Source of the DNA: Mumia flava
GTDB lineage: Bacteria; Actinomycetota; Actinomycetes; Propionibacteriales; Nocardioidaceae
Reading direction: 5' to 3'
Length of the DNA stretch: 64,000 nt
Assembly: GCF_002797495.1 (NCBI RefSeq)
Contig: NZ_PGEZ01000001.1
Span: 1,488,001-1,552,000 of the forward strand
Shown here in pieces: positions 34,447 to 42,242 of this stretch. Made by a program: the position numbers and the translations under genes. The notes beneath the pieces were generated by a model, which worked only from the letters and a program-made list of their open reading frames with translations, made no database searches and was not told the DNA's origin. Positions within the stretch are counted from its first letter, which is position 1. Each line of letters starts with the position of its first letter.

Positions 34447-35055
34447 ATGACTCAGACGATCCCCGAGCTCGCGCTGGCCCCGGCCGCGCAGGACCTGCTC
34501 TTCCGCGAGGCCCGCACCGCGAACACGTTCAGCGACGAGCCCGTCACTCCCGACGAGATCCGCGCCGTCTACGACCTGGTCAAGTACGGCCCGACCGCGA
34601 TGAACAGCCAGCCGCTCCGGATCACCCTGGTCTCCTCCGACGAGGCGCGGAGCCGCCTGCTCCCGCTGATGGCCGAGGGCAACCGTGCGAAGACCGCGAG
34701 CGCTCCGCTGGTGGCGATCCTGTCGTCGGACTCCGACTTCCACGAGCACTTCCCGACGACGTTCCCGCACAAGCCGGACGCGCGCGAGATGTTCGCCGGG
34801 ATGGGCGAGGCGCGGGCCCCGATGGCCGAGCTGAACACCGGGCTCCAGATCGGCTACTTCATCGTGGGCGTGCGGGCCGCGGGGCTGTACGCCGGCCCGA
34901 TGACCGGCTTCGACGCGGCGGGGGTCGACGCCGAGTTCCTCGCGGGCACGAGCCAGCGTTCGCGCGTCATCGTGAACATCGGCCACCCCGGCGCGGACGC
35001 GTATCTCGACCGTCTCCCCCGGCTGGAGGCCGAGCACGTCATCACGGTGCTCTGA
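34447..35055 (+). CDS. RutE-like nitroreductase / malonic semialdehyde reductase
   Basis: A 202-residue FMN-dependent reductase. The segments ARTANTFSDEPV, LVKYGPTAMNSQPLRI, GNRAKTASAPLVAIL, FPTTFPHKPDAREMF, GLQIGYFIVGVRAAGLYAGPMTGFD and LVNIGHP-type ending match RutE of pyrimidine breakdown closely. Relatives act on malonic semialdehyde or as general nitro/ene reductases; no other rut gene is nearby, so the physiological role is open. ATG 34447 lacks a ribosome binding site. Confidence 0.87.
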   Translation: MTQTIPELALAPAAQDLLFREARTANTFSDEPVTPDEIRAVYDLVKYGPTAMNSQPLRITLVSSDEARSRLLPLMAEGNRAKTASAPLVAILSSDSDFHEHFPTTFPHKPDAREMFAGMGEARAPMAELNTGLQIGYFIVGVRAAGLYAGPMTGFDAAGVDAEFLAGTSQRSRVIVNIGHPGADAYLDRLPRLEAEHVITVL

Positions 35056-35072
35056 ACCACGGTGCTCTGAAC
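35043..35072 (+). repeat. 15-bp tandem duplication over a stop codon
   Basis: CACGGTGCTCTGAAC occurs twice in direct succession (35043-35057, 35058-35072). The TGA of the first copy is the stop of the nitroreductase gene. Confidence 0.8.
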
Positions 35073-35182
35073 GGCACGGTCCCGACCCGTCGACCGGCCG
35101 CCCCCGCCAGCCTGTGCACGGCCGGTCGGGGGCGGCTTGTATAGTAGGGACCGCCCGGGTGGACCCGGGCGGTTTGGTGTAA

Positions 35183-35256
35183 GGCCAGGTAGCTCAGTTG
35201 GTACGAGCGTCCGCCTGAAAAGCGGAAGGTCGCCGGTTCGACCCCGGCCCTGGCCA
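35183..35256 (+). tRNA. tRNA-Phe (GAA)
   Basis: A 74-nt cloverleaf. The acceptor GGCCAGG pairs with CCTGGCC, the anticodon stem TCCGC/GCGGA encloses CTGAAAA with anticodon GAA, and CGCCGGTTCGACCCCGGC gives the T arm. CCA is not encoded. A TATAGT element at 35140-35145 is a possible -10, and ACCGCCCGGGT/ACCCGGGCGGT makes a hairpin between it and the tRNA. Confidence 0.97.
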
Positions 35257-35263
35257 CCGCCTC

Positions 35264-35297
35264 CGAACGCCGCAGGACATCCGTCCTGCGGCGTTCG
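35264..35297 (+). terminator. hairpin after tRNA-Phe
   Basis: CGAACGCCGCAGGAC (35264-35278) and GTCCTGCGGCGTTCG (35283-35297) form a 15-bp perfect stem with an ATCC loop, 8 nt after the tRNA. Confidence 0.85.
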
Positions 35298-35409
35298 TGC
35301 GTCCAGCGGCGTCCCGGTGCGGACGAGCTCGACCTCGCCACCGATGAGTTCGTCGGGTGGCCGTTGTCTACCCGGTGTCCGACACACTGGTGCAACGAGA
35401 GGAAACGTC

Positions 35410-35955
35410 ATGACCCGCACCGCCAACGCCCACCTGTTCGCCTCCGTCGACGGCGTCGTCGAGGCTCCGGACCAGTGGCAGTTCGACGCATTCGGGCCCG
35501 ACGAGGGGGCCTTGATGGGCGCAGCGATCAGTGGCGTCACCGACGTCGTCATCGGCCGCGTCCTGTGGGAGGAGTGGTCGGAGTACTGGCCCGGCGCCGA
35601 CGACCCGTTCGGCGCGTTCATCAACCCGGTCCGCAAGCACGTGATCGGCAGCTCGCTGACCGGCGAGCTCGCCTGGAACAGCACGGCGATCGACGGCGAC
35701 CCGGTCGCGTACGTCCGCGCGCTGAAGAACGACGGTGAGGGCGCGATCAGCGTGGTGGGCGGGATCGAGACCGTGCGATCGCTCTTCCTCGCCGGTGTCG
35801 TCGACAACCTCACCTTGACCGTGCACCCCGTGATCGCCGGCAAGGGCCAGCGGCTCTTCGACGACTCGCTGCCCGTCACGCGTCTGACGATGACCGACCA
35901 CACCGTCACCAGCGTCGGCAACGCCGTCCTGACCTACGCCCTGCGCGAGAGCTGA
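35410..35955 (+). CDS. dihydrofolate reductase-like (RibD C-terminal) protein
   Basis: A 181-residue single-domain reductase of the RibD-C/DHFR-like fold. MTRTANAHLFASVDGVVEAPDQW is the family N-terminus, GRVLWEEWSEYW follows, and ISVVGGIETVRSLFLAGVVDNLTLTVHPVIAGKGQRLFDD is the NADPH-binding end. These stand-alone proteins are not true riboflavin or folate enzymes; the substrate is unknown. ATG 35410 follows AGAGGAAA. It converges on the DUF427 gene. Confidence 0.87.
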   Translation: MTRTANAHLFASVDGVVEAPDQWQFDAFGPDEGALMGAAISGVTDVVIGRVLWEEWSEYWPGADDPFGAFINPVRKHVIGSSLTGELAWNSTAIDGDPVAYVRALKNDGEGAISVVGGIETVRSLFLAGVVDNLTLTVHPVIAGKGQRLFDDSLPVTRLTMTDHTVTSVGNAVLTYALRES

Positions 35956-36003
35956 GCACCGGCGCACACTCGTCGGGGCCGGCTCCCCGCGGTCCCGGCG
36001 AGC

Positions 36004-36834
36004 TCATGACCAGGGTGTGACCGGACGCTCCTGCGGCACCCCGTCGACGGTCTCGTCGAACCGCTCCGCGTAGAAGCAGATCAGGCCCGCGACCGGGCGC
36101 CCGTCGTGCAGCGGCGCCTCGTAGGTCCAGGCCACGTCCTCGATCCGCGCGTCGCCGGCCCCGAGCGAGAAGTACGAGGCCCGCCCCTTGTACGCGCAGT
36201 ACGTGATCGTCGGGCTGGTCGAGAGCAGGTCCGTCCGGACGTCCTCGGCGGGCACGTACACGCGCGGCGGGAGGTTGGTCTCGTACAGGTAGGTCGGGCG
36301 TCGCGTGTCGGCGACGACCTGGCCGCCGATCGACAGGGTCACGTGCCGGCTGCTCCGCAGGCAGTCGATCCGGTGGTACGGGTCGCGCGGGTGACCGTAG
36401 GCCCGCTCCTCCTCCTCGCGCCACTCGTCGAACACGCTCCAGTCCAGCACCACGAGGCCGTCGAGGTCGGGATCGTCGGCGACGAAGGCGGCGCCCTCCA
36501 GCACCCCCGACGACGTTGCGATCGACCACGCTCGCCCCGCCGCGGTGTGCACGGAGAACGGCGTGCGCGGGTCGAGGACCGACGGACCATCGTGACCGAT
36601 CCGCACGGCGTGCTCGGCACCAGCCGTCCCGTCCCAGGGCACGAGGTCGCCGGTGACGTCGGCGCGCGGCACGGCGTACGACGCGACGACGCGACGCGGT
36701 TCCCACACGAGGGCGGCATCGCGGGTGTCGACGACCGTCACGCCGCCCGACGTCGCCCGGACCCAGGTTCGGACCGGATGGATCCGCAGGTCGCAGAGCG
36801 CACCCATCATGAGGTCGGCGGGTCGTGTGGCCAT
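36004..36834 (-). CDS. DUF427 domain protein (two copies)
   Basis: A 276-residue protein containing two DUF427-type beta folds. The first, about residues 18-115, has RTWVRATSGGVTVVDT; the second, about 160-265, has HVTLSIGGQVVADTRRPTYLYETNLPPRVYVP and the conserved TYCAYKGRASYF and GLICFYAERFD. DUF427 proteins are common in actinobacteria and have no settled function; a nucleotide- or glycan-related role has been proposed for some. It follows the DUF4126-like gene by 9 bp but has its own TAGCGT element. Confidence 0.82.
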   Translation of the reverse strand: MATRPADLMMGALCDLRIHPVRTWVRATSGGVTVVDTRDAALVWEPRRVVASYAVPRADVTGDLVPWDGTAGAEHAVRIGHDGPSVLDPRTPFSVHTAAGRAWSIATSSGVLEGAAFVADDPDLDGLVVLDWSVFDEWREEEERAYGHPRDPYHRIDCLRSSRHVTLSIGGQVVADTRRPTYLYETNLPPRVYVPAEDVRTDLLSTSPTITYCAYKGRASYFSLGAGDARIEDVAWTYEAPLHDGRPVAGLICFYAERFDETVDGVPQERPVTPWS

Positions 36835-36840
36835 CGCACC

Positions 36841-36846
36841 ACGCTA
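36841..36846 (-). promoter_or_regulatory. leaderless-type -10 element of the DUF427 gene
   Basis: TAGCGT lies 6 nt before ATG 36834 and contains the TAG stop of the upstream gene, so it is an internal promoter in a two-gene unit. Confidence 0.5.
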
Positions 36847-37305
36847 GCGCCGGACGAGTCGCGTCGCCGCGAGCGCGAGTCCGATCGCGACCGCGTCCTC
36901 GGCCAGCGCCGCAGGCAGGTCGGGCCGACCGTGCGCGGCGACCCAGCCACGCCACCGCGCGCCGCCGTACGTCCCCGCGAGCGCACCGGCGGCGCCGGCG
37001 ACACCCGGCAGGAGCGAGCCCGCCCAGCCGGAGCCGCTGCCACGCGCGAGCGCACCCGCGCCGGTGAGCCCCGCCGCGGCGCGGCCGACCAGGCTCGGCG
37101 TCATCAGCCGGCTCATGGCCGCCGGATTCTTGTCACCGGCGAGCTCGGCGACGACCGCCACGCCGGCGGCGATCTTGCGCGGGCGCGACGCACCCGAGGT
37201 GAGCACAGGGGCCGCGACCCCGAGCGACGAGCGGCACCCTGCGGCGACACCGAGCAGCAGACCCGCGACGAGACCGCGGGTCGCTCGAGCGGATGGATCG
37301 GTCAC
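36844..37305 (-). CDS. DUF4126-like small membrane protein
   Basis: A 153-residue protein with four hydrophobic segments. The opening GLVAGLLLGVAAGCRSSLGVAAPVL and the middle VAELAGDKNPAAMSRLMTPSLVGRAA match the DUF4126 layout, in which a charged Asp-Lys pair follows the second helix. Function is unknown. GTG 37305 is preceded by GAGGAG at 5 nt, which fixes the start. It precedes the DUF427 gene by 9 bp in the same direction. Confidence 0.65.
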   Translation of the reverse strand: MTDPSARATRGLVAGLLLGVAAGCRSSLGVAAPVLTSGASRPRKIAAGVAVVAELAGDKNPAAMSRLMTPSLVGRAAAGLTGAGALARGSGSGWAGSLLPGVAGAAGALAGTYGGARWRGWVAAHGRPDLPAALAEDAVAIGLALAATRLVRR

Positions 37306-37450
37306 GGCTGCTCCTCGCCTCCGAGTCGAGGACCACTGTGACACCACACGGCCGCGACCGCGCTGCGAGTACTGTCCGGCTGCCGTCGCCGTCGCCCCGA
37401 CCAGTGGTCCCCCGACCCTCCCGGCCAGGGCGACGACGGCGGCAGCCGGA

Positions 37451-37684
37451 TCAGCTGGCCTTGCTCTCGTCGACCGGCCCGAACTCCTCGGGACTGCCGA
37501 AACCTTCCTTCAGGAGCCGTCGCACCTCGTCCTCACGGAATCGGCGGTGACCGCCGAGCGTGCGGATCGAGCTGATCTTGCCTGCTTGGGCCCAACGGGT
37601 GACGGTCTTGGGGACAACTCGGAACATCTTGGCGACCTCGGACGGGGTCAGGAGGCGTTCCGCATCGGGGGAGTGCGAATCCAT
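37451..37684 (-). CDS. bldC: BldC-type MerR-like DNA-binding protein
   Basis: A 77-residue regulator, essentially only a MerR-type winged helix. LLTPSEVAKMFRVVPKTVTRWAQAGKISSIRTLGGHRRFREDEVRRLL matches BldC of Streptomyces nearly position for position. BldC binds DNA cooperatively as head-to-tail oligomers and controls developmental timing. Its location next to a divergent valine dehydrogenase gene is the same as in Streptomyces. ATG 37684 was chosen for family length; ATG 37696 (MIPP) would add four residues. Neither has a clear ribosome binding site. Confidence 0.92.
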   Translation of the reverse strand: MDSHSPDAERLLTPSEVAKMFRVVPKTVTRWAQAGKISSIRTLGGHRRFREDEVRRLLKEGFGSPEEFGPVDESKAS

Positions 37685-37799
37685 GGGAGGAATCATGCCA
37701 AAGGGAAGCCTCGGTTCGGACCCCCCGAACGGAATTCGTATCGACCTGTGACACTCTTTTTCCCCGTCCGGGGACTCCGCGTCGCTCCAGGCGGGCTCC

Positions 37800-37805
37800 T
37801 AGAGT
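37800..37805 (+). promoter_or_regulatory. leaderless-type -10 element of vdh
   Basis: TAGAGT lies 6 nt before GTG 37812, and no ribosome binding site is present. Confidence 0.6.
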
Positions 37806-37811
37806 GGACTC

Positions 37812-38912
37812 GTGAACACAACAGACGTGGAGACCCGTACGATCCCGTCCCCGTTCGGCGGGGGCCACGAGCAGGTGGTCTTCTGCTCGGACGAGGCGAG
37901 CGGGCTGCGCGCCGTCGTCGCGATCGCGTCGACCGGGCTCGGCCCCGGGCTGGGAGGGACCCGCTTCTACCCCTACGCCGACGAGGGCGCCGCGCTGACC
38001 GACGTGCTGGCGCTGTCGAAGGCGATGGCCTACAAGGCCTCGCTCGCGGGTCTCGACCTCGGCGGCGGCAAGGCCGTCATCATCGGTGACCCGCGCCGGG
38101 ACAAGTCCGAGGCCCTGCTGCGCGCGTACGGCCGGTTCGTCCAGTCGCTCAACGGCCGCTACTACACAGCGTGCGACGTGGGCACGTACCCGGAGGACAT
38201 GGACGTCATCGCGCGCGAGTGCGACTTCGTGACCGGGCGCACCGTCGAGCACGGCGGCGCCGGCGACTCCTCGGTGCTCACGGCGTACGGGGTGTTCCAG
38301 GGGATGCGCGCCAGCGCGGAGTTCGTGTGGGGCTCGCCGTCCCTGGCGGGTCGCGTCGTCGGGGTCGCCGGCGTCGGCAAGGTCGGACGCCACCTGGTCG
38401 GGCACCTGGTCGAGGACGGCGCCGAGGTCGTCGTCACCGACGTCAGCGCCGAGGCCGTCGAGAGCGTCCTGCAGACGTACGAAGGGGTGCGGGCAGTCTC
38501 CGACACGGCGACGCTGGTCCGTCAGCACCTCGACGTCTACGCACCCTGCGCACTGGGCGGAGCGCTCGACGACGACACGGTCGCGGCCCTCGGTGCCGCG
38601 ATCGTGTGCGGAGGCGCCAACAACCAGCTCGCCCACCCCGGGACCGAGCTGCTGCTCGAGCAGCGCGGGATCGTCTACGCGCCCGACTACTGCGTCAACG
38701 CGGGCGGGCTGATCCAGGTCGCCGACGAGCTGGAGGGATTCTCCTTCGAGCGAGCGAAGGCAAGGGCGACCCGGATCCAGCAGACCACCTTCGACGTGCT
38801 GACCCGCGCCAAGGGCGAGGGAGTCGCGCCGTCGGTCGCGGCCGACCAGATCGCCGAGCAGCGGATCGCCGAGGTCTCGCGGCTGCGCTCCACCTGGCTG
38901 CCGCCCCGCTGA
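37812..38912 (+). CDS. vdh: valine (Leu/Phe/Val) dehydrogenase
   Basis: A 366-residue NAD+-dependent amino acid dehydrogenase, removing the amino group of branched-chain amino acids to feed their breakdown. [47 protein letters not shown] contains both active-site lysines; TACDVGT and the dinucleotide motif GVAGVGKVG follow. The C-terminal [15 protein letters not shown] is conserved. It is divergent from bldC. The gene opens with GTG and seems leaderless. Confidence 0.95.
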   Translation: MNTTDVETRTIPSPFGGGHEQVVFCSDEASGLRAVVAIASTGLGPGLGGTRFYPYADEGAALTDVLALSKAMAYKASLAGLDLGGGKAVIIGDPRRDKSEALLRAYGRFVQSLNGRYYTACDVGTYPEDMDVIARECDFVTGRTVEHGGAGDSSVLTAYGVFQGMRASAEFVWGSPSLAGRVVGVAGVGKVGRHLVGHLVEDGAEVVVTDVSAEAVESVLQTYEGVRAVSDTATLVRQHLDVYAPCALGGALDDDTVAALGAAIVCGGANNQLAHPGTELLLEQRGIVYAPDYCVNAGGLIQVADELEGFSFERAKARATRIQQTTFDVLTRAKGEGVAPSVAADQIAEQRIAEVSRLRSTWLPPR

Positions 38913-38968
38913 GGCAGCGCCCTCAACCGGGGCCGTACGGCGCGGTCACGAACGGCCGAAGTCGAGCG

Positions 38969-39001
38969 GACGACGACCACCGTTCATCGGTGGTCGTCGT
39001 C
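38969..39001. terminator. bidirectional hairpin between vdh and the DUF3073 gene
   Basis: GACGACGACCACCG (38969-38982) and CGGTGGTCGTCGTC (38988-39001) are 14-bp perfect arms with a TTCAT loop, between convergent genes. Confidence 0.85.
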
Positions 39002-39023
39002 GGCGTGCCGGTGCGACGGTGCG

Positions 39024-39224
39024 TCAGTGGGTCGACGGACCGGAGTCGCTGTCGGCGAAGTCGGCGTACTTCTCGAGGAGCTCGTCATCCGGCTCCTCGG
39101 CCGCCGGGCCCTCAGGCTCGCCATGGAGCTCGCGCTGCAACTGATCGAAGTCAGTGTCCAGCGTGCGGTACTTCAGGTTGCGAGCAACCTTCGTCTGCTT
39201 GGCTTTTGCACGGCCGCGCCCCAT
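39024..39224 (-). CDS. DUF3073 small basic/acidic protein
   Basis: A 66-residue protein. The start MGRGRAKAKQTKVARNLKY is basic and highly conserved across actinobacteria; DTDFDQLQRELHG follows and the C-terminus is acidic (DDELLEKYADFAD). This is the DUF3073 pattern. Its place next to purM is also common, but its role is not known. A CRP/GlxR-like site lies 126-141 bp upstream. Confidence 0.92.
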   Translation of the reverse strand: MGRGRAKAKQTKVARNLKYRTLDTDFDQLQRELHGEPEGPAAEEPDDELLEKYADFADSDSGPSTH

Positions 39225-39349
39225 AGGGTCCGACCCCCTCGCACAGTCTCGGTTTCACGTCGTAGGCCCTAGGCTACCGGTTCGGTCCAAGATTGTGCGA
39301 ACCGACCCGGCGTCCGGATCCTCGACGATCGCGGGCGAGATCACGCGCG

Positions 39350-39365
39350 TGTGATTCAGATCACG
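39350..39365. promoter_or_regulatory. CRP/GlxR-like site
   Basis: TGTGATTCAGATCACG matches the TGTGA-N6-TCACA consensus except for the final base. It lies between purM (stop at 39367) and the DUF3073 gene, so only the latter could be controlled from a promoter here. Confidence 0.4.
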
Positions 39366-39366
39366 G

Positions 39367-40431
39367 TCACGCGTAGTCGCCCACGAGCGTCACCTCGCCG
39401 CCCGCTGCGGACGTCACCCGGCCACAGGCCCAGGAGGCCACTCCGTGCTCGGCCAGCACCGCCACCGCAGCGTCCGCATGGTCCGGAGCGACCATCGCAA
39501 CCATCCCGACACCCATGTTCAGGGCGTGCTCCAGATCCCCCCGCGCCACCGAGCCGAGCTCGCCGACCAGCCCGAAGACAGGATCCGGCGCCCACGTCCC
39601 CCGCTCGATCTCCACCGAGAGGTGGTCGGGGACCACGCGGGCGGTGTTCGCGGCGAGGCCGCCTCCGGTGATGTGCGACATCGCGTGCACGTCGGTGCGC
39701 GCAGCGAGGTCGAGGCACGGCTTCGCGTACAGCCGGGTAGGGGTCAGCAACGCCTCGCCCAGCGTCGTGCCGAGCTCGGCGACCTCGCGCTCCAGCGACC
39801 AGCCGGCGATGTCGAAGAAGACCTTGCGGACCAGCGAGTAGCCGTTCGAGTGCAGGCCCGAGGAGGCCATGGCGATCACCACGTCGCCGGCGCGGACCCG
39901 CTCGGCCCCGAGCAGCGCATCGGCCTCCACCACGCCGGTCGTCGACCCGGCGACGTCGTACTCGTCGGGCGCCAGCAGACCGGGGTGCTCCGCGGTCTCC
40001 CCGCCGAGCAGGGCGCAGCCGGCCTCCGCGCACGCCTGGGCGATCCCCTTGACGATCGACGCGATCCGCTCCGGCACGACCTTCCCGGTGGCGATGTAGT
40101 CGGTGAGGAAGAGCGGCTCCGCACCGCACACCACCAGGTCGTCGACGAGCATGCCGACCAGGTCGTACCCGATGGTGTCGTGCACGTCCATCCGCTGCGC
40201 GATCGCGACCTTCGTCCCGACGCCGTCGGCCGACGTCGCCAGCAGCGGGCGCCGATAGTCCTTGAGCGCCGAGGCGTCGAACAGCCCGGCGAACCCGCCG
40301 ATCCCGCCGACCACCTCGGGACGGCGTGCCTGCGCCACCCACTCCTTCATCAGCTCGACGGCGCGGTCCCCGGCCTCGACCGAGACCCCGGCACTGGCGT
40401 ACGACGTCACGGTGTCCCTCGAATCGCTCAC
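39367..40431 (-). CDS. purM: phosphoribosylformylglycinamidine cyclo-ligase
   Basis: A 354-residue AIR synthetase of purine synthesis. SYASAGVSVEAGDRAVELMK at the start, GIGGFAGLFD, SADGVGTKVAIA, DLVGMLVDDLVVCGAEPLF, LLGGETAEHPG, SSGLHSNGYSLVR and HITGGGLAANTARV are the family landmarks. GTG 40431 overlaps the purF stop in GTGA, so it is translated together with PurF. Confidence 0.97.
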   Translation of the reverse strand: MSDSRDTVTSYASAGVSVEAGDRAVELMKEWVAQARRPEVVGGIGGFAGLFDASALKDYRRPLLATSADGVGTKVAIAQRMDVHDTIGYDLVGMLVDDLVVCGAEPLFLTDYIATGKVVPERIASIVKGIAQACAEAGCALLGGETAEHPGLLAPDEYDVAGSTTGVVEADALLGAERVRAGDVVIAMASSGLHSNGYSLVRKVFFDIAGWSLEREVAELGTTLGEALLTPTRLYAKPCLDLAARTDVHAMSHITGGGLAANTARVVPDHLSVEIERGTWAPDPVFGLVGELGSVARGDLEHALNMGVGMVAMVAPDHADAAVAVLAEHGVASWACGRVTSAAGGEVTLVGDYA

Positions 40432-41936
40432 GGGTTGACCATGGTCACCGAGACGCGGTCGTCGGCGCGCTCCGGCTCCAGCAGGTGCAGGGTGGTGCGG
40501 TCGTCGCTGGGCAGGCCGACCGGGTACTCGCCGTCGAAGCAGGCGCGGCACAGCGAGTCCTTCGGGACGCGCGTGGCCTCGACCATCGCCTCGAGCGAGA
40601 CGTACGAGAGGCTGTCCGCGCCGATCGAGCGGCAGATCTCGTCCACGGAGATGCCGTTCGCGATCAGCTCGGCACGCGTCGCGAAGTCGATCCCGTAGAA
40701 GCACGGCCACTTCACCGGCGGGCTCGAGATCCGCACGTGCACCTCGGCGGCGCCGGCCTCGCGGAGCATCCGGATCAGCTGGCGCTGGGTGTTGCCGCGG
40801 ACGATCGAGTCGTCGACCACCACCAGTCGCTTGCCGGCGATCACGTCGCGCAGGGGGTTGAGCTTGAGCCGGATCCCGAGCTGGCGCAGCGTCTGGCTGG
40901 GCTGGATGAAGGTCCGGCCGACGTAGGAGTTCTTCACCAGGCCGTGGCCGAACGGGATCTGCGACTCCTCGGCGTACCCGATCGCGGCGGGTGTGCCCGA
41001 CTCCGGCACCGGGATCACGAGGTCGGCCTCGACCGGCGCCTCGCGGGCCAGGCTGCGGCCGATCTCGGTGCGGACCGAGAACACGCGCTGGTCGGAGATC
41101 TGGGTGTCGGGACGTGCGAGGTAGACGAACTCGAAGACGCAGCCCTTCGGCGCCGGCTCGGCGAAGCGGTGGTGACGCAGCCCGTCGGCGTCGATCGCGA
41201 CCAGCTCGCCCGGCTCGACCTCGCGGATGTAGGAGGCGCCGACGATGTCGAGCGCCGCCGTCTCCGAGGCCACCACCCAGCCGCGCTCCAGCCTCCCGAG
41301 CACGAGCGGACGGATCCCCTGCGGGTCGCGCGCGGCGTACAGCGTGTCGGAGTCCATGAAGACCAGCGAGAACGCGCCGCGCAGCTGCGGGAGGACCTCG
41401 ATCGCGGCCTCCTCCAGGCTGAGGTCCTCGTACGACGCCAGCAGCGACGCCATCACGGCGGTGTCGCTCGTGGCGAGCTCACGGACCCGGCCGGCGAGGT
41501 CGCCGTTCTCGGCGGTGCGTCGGGCCAGGGTCTCGGCCAGCTCCGCGGTGTTCGTCAGGTTGCCGTTGTGGCCGAGGGCGACCGACCCGTGCACGGTCGG
41601 GCGGAAGGTGGGCTGGGCGTTCTGCCAGACGCTCGCGCCCGTGGTCGAGTAGCGCGCGTGGCCGATCGCGAGGCTCCCCTGGAGCGAGTCCAGCGTGGCC
41701 TCGTCGAAGACCTGCGAGACCAGACCCATGTCCTTGTAGACCAGGATCTGCGATCCGTTGGAGACCGCGATGCCGGCCGACTCCTGACCGCGGTGCTGGA
41801 GCGCGTACAGGCCGAAGTAGGTCAGCTTGGCGACCTCCTCGCCGGGGGCCCAGACGCCGAACACACCGCACGCGTCCTGGGGGCCGACGTCGTGAGGATC
41901 GAGGTCGTGGGTCAGTCGACCGTCTCCGCGAGGCAC
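40428..41936 (-). CDS. purF: amidophosphoribosyltransferase
   Basis: A 502-residue first enzyme of purine synthesis. A 22-residue propeptide precedes the catalytic Cys23 in DACGVFGVW. The glutaminase domain has HRGQESAGIAV and GHNGNLTN; the phosphoribosyltransferase domain has VVDDSIVRGNTQRQLIRML. RISSPPVKWPCFYGIDFATRAEL carries a cysteine of the type that binds an iron-sulfur cluster. GTG 41936 is supported by a TACACT element 6 nt upstream; an in-frame start 27 bases further up would lie inside the promoter. It precedes purM with a 4-nt overlap. Confidence 0.97.
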   Translation of the reverse strand: MPRGDGRLTHDLDPHDVGPQDACGVFGVWAPGEEVAKLTYFGLYALQHRGQESAGIAVSNGSQILVYKDMGLVSQVFDEATLDSLQGSLAIGHARYSTTGASVWQNAQPTFRPTVHGSVALGHNGNLTNTAELAETLARRTAENGDLAGRVRELATSDTAVMASLLASYEDLSLEEAAIEVLPQLRGAFSLVFMDSDTLYAARDPQGIRPLVLGRLERGWVVASETAALDIVGASYIREVEPGELVAIDADGLRHHRFAEPAPKGCVFEFVYLARPDTQISDQRVFSVRTEIGRSLAREAPVEADLVIPVPESGTPAAIGYAEESQIPFGHGLVKNSYVGRTFIQPSQTLRQLGIRLKLNPLRDVIAGKRLVVVDDSIVRGNTQRQLIRMLREAGAAEVHVRISSPPVKWPCFYGIDFATRAELIANGISVDEICRSIGADSLSYVSLEAMVEATRVPKDSLCRACFDGEYPVGLPSDDRTTLHLLEPERADDRVSVTMVNP

Positions 41937-41942
41937 ACCCTC

Positions 41943-41948
41943 AGTGTA
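41943..41948 (-). promoter_or_regulatory. leaderless-type -10 element of purF
   Basis: TACACT lies 6 nt before GTG 41936 on the minus strand, with no ribosome binding site. Confidence 0.6.
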
Positions 41949-41979
41949 GGCAGGTCCGGTCAATCCGGCCCCGACGGGC

Positions 41980-42126
41980 TCAGCGCTTGGGCGGACGGTC
42001 CCAGAAGACGAAGAACACGATCACGATCAGGATCGGGATGCCGACCGCGATCGCACCCACCAGCGGCTGCGGCAGCGTGCCCGCGGCCAGCTGGGCGAGG
42101 TCGGCGGGACTGGGGGCAGGAGACAC
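41980..42126 (-). CDS. 48-residue single-helix membrane protein
   Basis: A small gene. From GTG 42126 it reads VSPAPSPADLAQLAAGTLPQ, then a strong membrane helix with AIAVGIPILIVIVFFVFW, and a basic end DRPPKR before TGA at 41980. A TACAGT element 6 nt upstream supports the start and expression. The N-terminus would be outside and the tail inside. It ends 43 bp before the purF start. Function is unknown; homologous short proteins upstream of purF would be worth seeking. Confidence 0.65.
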   Translation of the reverse strand: MSPAPSPADLAQLAAGTLPQPLVGAIAVGIPILIVIVFFVFWDRPPKR

Positions 42127-42132
42127 GCCGCC

Positions 42133-42138
42133 ACTGTA
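42133..42138 (-). promoter_or_regulatory. leaderless-type -10 element of the 48-residue protein
   Basis: TACAGT lies 6 nt before GTG 42126 on the minus strand, and no ribosome binding site is present. Confidence 0.5.
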
Positions 42139-42242
42139 CGGGGCGCCCGGTCGTGTGCCGCCACTCCGTCGCCCTCCCTTGAACGGCGGCTGTGGTGCGT
42201 GTCACAGTCAGACACCCGTTCGGCCCCACAGGAGGAGCCCCG

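Noticed and set aside
33912-35256. tRNA sites used as integration sites
   Set aside because: No integrase and no duplicated tRNA 3' ends were found around the three tRNA genes.
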